DNA of 64,000 nt from Zanthoxylum bungeanum (lineage: Eukaryota; Streptophyta; Magnoliopsida; Sapindales; Rutaceae), in the NCBI GenBank assembly GCA_019454045.1, contig SKCR01033649.1:186001-250000 (forward strand), in the 5' to 3' direction. Both the position numbers and the translations under genes were made by a program. This document shows, piece by piece, positions 59,514 to 64,000 of this stretch (positions are counted from its first letter, which is position 1; each line of letters starts with the position of its first letter). The notes below the pieces were generated by a model. The model worked only from the letters and a program-made list of their open reading frames with translations. It had not been told where the DNA came from and ran no database searches.

Positions 59514-59690
59514 ATTTTTTTCGGAAACGTTGGAAATCCAACCTCCAAACCACCCGACTTGGGCTTAACGGAGTAGGTAAAACCTCCAACTGCCACATGC
59601 TCTTACAACAAACACACCCACTAGATTCGAACCCATGACCTAAAGGTCAGATCCTGAATCCAACACTATTTAACAGTTTGGTATACTTTT
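59514..59690 (-). repeat. SINE-like copy 2
   Basis: Minus-strand GGGTTCGAATCTAG is a good RNA polymerase III B-box. The downstream body (ACCTACTCCGTTAAGCCC to GGATTTCCAACGT) matches copy 1, and the copy ends in an A run (plus-strand T run near 59514-59521). tRNA-derived origin is inferred from the B-box; the A-box is weak. Confidence 0.5.
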
Positions 59691-59914
59691 AAAGATAAAT
59701 TTAGTTTTATTTTTTTTATTTTTTTAATAATAGACAAATTTGATAGTTGAAAACAAATAAAATTTTAACATTATTATAAAGCAACAAATGCAATCAATAG
59801 ATAACGAAAAATTATTAACATAAGGAGATCTTTGGTAGGTTTTAAAATACGAAGAGTGAAATAGTTAATTTCGCTAAACAAGATGAAAGTTTTGGTCATT
59901 TTCTCTATTTTTGT

Positions 59915-60430
59915 TAGGAGTGACAATTTGGGTTAATATTCGTTTATTTGTTCGATTCGATTCATTTTATATGGATTTGAAAAAATGGATTCGTTTAATA
60001 AATGGGTCAAATCGATTCGATTCGTTTATTGAACGAATCGAATACGAATTTAAGCTGATTGATTCGTTTATTTGTTTAGTATTCGTTTTATTATTTTATT
60101 TTTATTAATTATTGTTATTTTTTAATTAAGAAACGAGAAAATATAGTTAATTACCGTAGAAAAAAATAATATTGTCGATATTTGATTAGATATTTTAAGT
60201 AAATATATTAATTACATATTTCATATGTATATGTTTATAAAAAAATTAATGTAAATAAATTATGATAAATTATGTTATTGAGTAATATCATGACTAAACG
60301 AATATTCGTATTCGATTCGTTTAATAAACGAATCGAATACGAATCGTGATATTAAGATTCATTTAATAAACAAATAGAATACGAATCAATCACATTTTGA
60401 TTCAATTCGTTAATTCATTTTGCCACCCTT
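59915..60430. mobile_element. hAT-like MITE
   Basis: About 515 bp, non-coding. The ends form a degenerate inverted repeat: AGGAGTGACAATTTGGGTTAA on the left against AAGGGTGGCAAAATGAATTAA from the right (20 bases compared), resembling the GGGTGGCAAA ends of hAT-type MITEs. The interior is full of GATTCGTTTATT and its reverse, including a perfect palindrome at 60304-60344. I could not establish a clean 8-bp target duplication. Confidence 0.6.
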
Positions 60431-62239
60431 CAGTATTTTCATGGTATATGCAAAAAGTACTTTGGACATATTTGGGGTTCTAATTCTATCATTAAGACAA
60501 AACAACATCCTACGTAATATATTGACAACATATTATATCTATATAAAAATAGCGGGCAATAATGTGAAGAAAGTAAAAAATGAAATTAATTGAAGATCAT
60601 CATGTTGTAAATTCTTCAAATATTCAAATATTTTGTGTTGGATGGAGGAGTGACATGTCCTTTGGATGATACCCCTTAGGGACATGTCCTCAATTTGTGT
60701 GTTACATGGTCCTATGCTCAAGGGATGCATAGGAGGGGTGAAACCCTTTGGAGGGTTGCACTCTAACCCAAAGGGTGCCCTTGAGGCACCCTTCCATGCT
60801 TATAAAAGGAAGCCATTATGTTCCTTTTAGGACACACAAATGAAATATGAATTTCTTCCTACAAGTGAGAGTCTGAATTGCTTTCTTGAGTCAAGAGAGT
60901 ATTCCACCATATTCCAAGTTCAAGATCTTGTTAAGGAGTGCACCTTGAACAAGAGGAATTCGGGTTATCATATGAGAACATTGGCCACAAATCCGTAGAG
61001 CACTGAAACGGGGCCGATAAGTTCTTAAGGACAGAGAATCTTCTCGATCCGGACTACTATTTTTCGTCTTTATAATAAGTTTTTTCTGATTCTCAAGTTT
61101 TAAAGGTTTTTTTTTGGGTTTATACATATTAGATCTATTTTCTGGTTTGATTTATTTGTTGCATGTTGATTTCTTGTTTAATGACACTATATGGACTACA
61201 ATCTTAAGAACTTATCAACTCGTGTTGTTAAATAGTAAATCACATGCGTAGTTAAGAAAATTTCTGGGAAAATATACAGACTGTGCATGAAAAACCCGTA
61301 GGGCGTTCGAACGTCCGATGCACGCGAAGGAAAAAATCTGAAAATTTGTAAAAATATTCGAACGCGTATTCAAACGCAACTCGAACGCAAGCCTTCTGCC
61401 TAAGAACGTTCGAATGCGTCCTAAACGCAACTCGAACGCAAACTCTCTGGAATTATTCTGTTCGAACGCGTTCTAGAATGCTATACGAACGTGAACTCTC
61501 TGGAAACATTCTGTTCGAACGCGTTATCAAACGCTACATGAACGTGAACTCTCTGGAACACTTCGTTTGAATGCGTTATCAAACGTAACACGAACGTACA
61601 CACACTGGACAATCTCGTTCGAACGTAGATACGAACGGGACACTAACGAAATAGTCATGGAATTGTTATAAACTGCAAAGACTTATATTAATATTAACTT
61701 GGTTAATCATATACTGAATCACTATAATCTTGGTAGTATAGATTTAAGTTATTATTAGGTTGTTCAATTATCACAAGCATACACTTAGTGATAAAGTTGA
61801 AAAATTTATTGTGTGTTGCATACTTGGTTGAGAATTTAAAGTGTAATTTTACACAAGTAATTCCATCCAATCTTGATTGACACTTACACATATATCTACA
61901 CATATCGTATACAGTTTGTGCTATTAAATAAGTATAATACTAGGTTTGAATTGCTAAAAGATCTTATTGAAAAAGTGTTTAAAGAATATTCTGTCAAAAA
62001 AGCGATAAGAGCCTAAGTGGTCAGGGATTTAAGTGGTTACTCCGGACCCCCGTCGTCCTCTGGGAATATTCGTTTATTCATTTTTCTAAAGAATCTTTAG
62101 TTTAAATTCAAGGACTTGTGTTTATTGGAACCACCGTCCAATAGAACAACAAGTGGTTACTTAGTATATCACTTTGAACAAGATCATTTGTTGATCGTTG
62201 TGCAATTTGTCTTTTGTAGACCTATTGACCCCTGTTGAT
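60431..62239 (+). other. Probable promoter and leader region of copia F
   Basis: No ORF with a domain. A TATA box (TATAAAAG, 60801-60808) is followed by about 1.4 kb before gag, which suggests a 5' LTR plus leader, but I could not find clear LTR ends or a primer site. It contains a TTCGAACG-rich repeat block (61296-61640). Confidence 0.4.
61296..61640 (+). repeat. GTTCGAACG repeat block in copia F leader
   Basis: About six diverged units of 50-57 bp, with cores like TTCGAACGCGTTATCAAACG and spacers like GTGAACTCTCTGGAA. The core matches that in the gypsy-type minisatellite at 42490-42840. Confidence 0.72.
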
Positions 62240-62274
62240 TTTTCAAAGCAGAAACATCACAGTACCAGTCTCTC

Positions 62275-62805
62275 ATGGATAAAATCCGGAAAAGTTTGGT
62301 GGGGCAATCTTCAAACAGTGGCAGAGCAAAATACTGTTCTACCTGACAACTTTGCAGTTGGCTAAGTACCTCAAAGATCCTCCGGGTCCTGTGGAGGGTG
62401 AATCAGAGGTAGCCAAGGAACTACGAGAAGAGACATGGTCTTCTGGCGACTTCCTATGCAAGAACTACCTTATGGGTGGTCTTGACAATACCTTGTACAT
62501 TGTGTACTAAGGCATGTCTTCTGCGAAGATTCTCTGGGAATCTCTCGAGAAGAAATACAAAACTGAGGATGCCGGACAAAAGAAATTTATCGTGGGTAGA
62601 ATGATGTCTCAGTTAGGTGAACTGTAGTTGATCATTCATGAAATACTGAGTGAAGGAATGAAATCTGTGAGAATTTTCAAGTTGCCACCATAATTGAAAC
62701 GTTGCCTCCATCATGGAAGGACTTTAGGAGCTATCTAAAACATAAAAAGAAGCAGATGAGCCTTGAATACCTTGGAGTTCGATTGAGAATCGAACAAGAC
62801 AACAA
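62275..62805 (+). pseudogene. Copia F gag, N-terminal and core (broken)
   Basis: In one frame: [50 protein letters not shown] and KKFIVGRMM, the usual succession of a Tork/TNT1-type copia gag (UBN2). The frame has a stop after LYIVY (about 62509) and frame changes near 62285 and 62630. It supplies the particle shell in intact elements. Confidence 0.75.
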
Positions 62806-63372
62806 ATGTCCGAGAAGGCCAACTACAAGACTATGGAGTCTAAAGCCAACATCATTGAGGGTGTAAAGGGTAGCAACAAGAGAAACAGTGGAGCTGATTC
62901 TTCCCAAGCGAATAAGAAGTTCAAGATGAAGTGCTACAACTGTGAAAAGAGCGGTCATATGACAAAGGACTGCAGAAACAAGAAGTCTCAGGATAAGGGC
63001 AAGAAAAATGAGGCCTATGTCGTTGAAGATGAGCAGTTAACTGATGAGATTTCAGAAATGAACCTCTCAGCAGTGGTAACTGAAGCCAACTTGGTTGGGA
63101 ATCCGAGAGAATGGTGGGTAGACACTGGGGTTACTCGTCATATCTGTGTTGATAGCAAGATCATTTCCTCGTATCAGAAGGTCAATGGCGGCGATCATCT
63201 GACAATGGGAAACTCGTCTACCTCTAGAGTGGTTGGACAAGACACAATAGTTCTGAAAATGATATCTGGAACGGAGCTTACATATAAGAATGTTTGCATG
63301 TTCCAAATATTCAGAAGAACTCGGTCTCAGGTTTGTATTTTTTTCCGACAAGATTGTATTGACCAAAAATGA
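62806..63372 (+). CDS. Copia F gag C-terminus and protease fragment
   Basis: 188 open codons, ATG at 62806, but continuous with upstream gag only through a frame change, so the ATG is probably not a natural start. Residues 43-56 form a canonical zinc knuckle (C-x2-C-x4-H-x4-C: CYNCEKSGHMTKDC) after a lysine-rich stretch. WWVDTGVTRHIC (about 102-113) is the retroviral-type aspartic protease active site (D-T-G), followed by MGN and a typical protease body. The tail after about residue 165 is frame-shifted. Confidence 0.72.
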   Translation: MSEKANYKTMESKANIIEGVKGSNKRNSGADSSQANKKFKMKCYNCEKSGHMTKDCRNKKSQDKGKKNEAYVVEDEQLTDEISEMNLSAVVTEANLVGNPREWWVDTGVTRHICVDSKIISSYQKVNGGDHLTMGNSSTSRVVGQDTIVLKMISGTELTYKNVCMFQIFRRTRSQVCIFFRQDCIDQK

Positions 63373-64000
63373 TGTCTATATATGAAAATGATACCTCGCT
63401 GAGGGCCTTTTCAATGACTGTCAATTGTGCTACTAATAAAGCTGAAACTTCTGCTTATATTATTGAGTCACAAAATGTATGGCATGAGAGGTTAGGACAT
63501 GTTAATTATGATACAATGCATACATTAATTAACATGGACCTTATACCCAAATTTGCATTGATAGCCAACATAAGTGTGAGGCATGTGTTGAAACTTGTAC
63601 ACACTAACGTGTGTGACATGAATATTATGCAAACAAGAGGCGGTAAAAAGTACTTTGTCACTTTTATCGATGAAAGCACAAGATTTTGTTAAGTGTATTT
63701 GTTGAGGTGCAAAGCTGAAGCTATTGAGAGCTTTATACACTGAGAACGAAGTTGCAAGTCAACTTGGCAAGGAAATCAAAAGAATCAGGAGTGATAGCGG
63801 TAGTGAATATGTTTCATCATTCAGTGAATATTATTTTGTGCACGGAATTATTCATGAAACCTCTGCTCCTTATTCTCCTCAACAAACGGGATTGTTGAGT
63901 GCAGAAATCGAACGTTGAAGGAAATGATGAATGTCATGTTGACTAGTTCTGGTTTACCTCAGAACTTATGGGGGAAAGCCCTGCTTTCCGCGAACTACGT
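63373..64000 (+). pseudogene. Copia F integrase, start (runs off window)
   Basis: Continues the polyprotein in shifted frames: a pre-integrase segment WHERLGHVNYDTM (about 63479), then an internal deletion of the Cys pair, HTNVCDMN (first catalytic Asp apparently replaced by Asn), GGKKYFVTFIDESTRF, a stop at 63690, IRSDSGSEY (second Asp, 63784 on) and SPQQTGL...ERTLKEMMNVML in shifted frames up to the window end. Broken. RT and RNase H would lie beyond 64000. Confidence 0.75.

Overview
The window looks like a retrotransposon-dominated heterochromatic stretch of a flowering plant nuclear genome, probably a eudicot. It is AT-rich, has no recognisable host single-copy gene and no bacterial gene organisation, and is built from nested Ty1/copia and Ty3/gypsy LTR retrotransposons with 1.8-2 kb LTRs, plus a hAT-like MITE and two SINE-like copies.

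Layout. 1-21131 is a minus-strand copia element (copia A). Its left LTR (1-624 plus 12684-13352) is split by a plus-strand gypsy element (625-12678), flanked by the 5-bp target duplication ATGGT and using a tRNA-Asp type primer site typical of Athila-like elements. The gypsy element is compound (LTR-internal-LTR-internal-LTR). Its internal regions hold a reduced gag-like ORF and, where Athila elements carry an env-like ORF, an intronless plant LOG-family (LONELY GUY, cytokinin riboside 5'-monophosphate phosphoribohydrolase) ORF. 21132-23540 is a truncated plus-strand copia pol (copia C). 23541-24058 is an LTR-like fragment. 24059-32279 is a decayed plus-strand copia (copia B). 32280-34183 is a truncated minus-strand copy of the LOG-carrying gypsy family, whose primer site is extended by about 40 nt of tRNA-Asp-like sequence.

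34184-41120 holds minus-strand copia LTRs and decayed pol. 41121-44632 is a head-to-head inverted LTR structure. 44633-51767 is a minus-strand non-coding gypsy-type element (5' LTR, Arg-type PBS, about 31-unit minisatellite, PPT, truncated 3' LTR). 51768-53952 is a minus-strand gypsy gag remnant with PBS and partial LTR. 53953-58440 is another minus-strand copia LTR plus decayed pol. 59325-60430 holds two SINE-like copies and a MITE. 60431-64000 is the 5' part of a plus-strand copia (gag, protease, integrase start) running off the window.

The most interesting system is the gypsy family that carries LOG. Three related copies occur here in two elements. The copy at 8851-9564 has a full-length ORF but altered signature residues (Pro to Thr in the PGGxGTxxE motif, Arg to Gln just upstream). 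The minus-strand copy keeps those residues but has stops. Five-fold hairpin motifs in the transcribed LTR part, a 12-bp U3 minisatellite of variable length, and the tRNA-Asp read-through fossil are further unusual features of the family. All family calls come from reading motifs; no database search was run.
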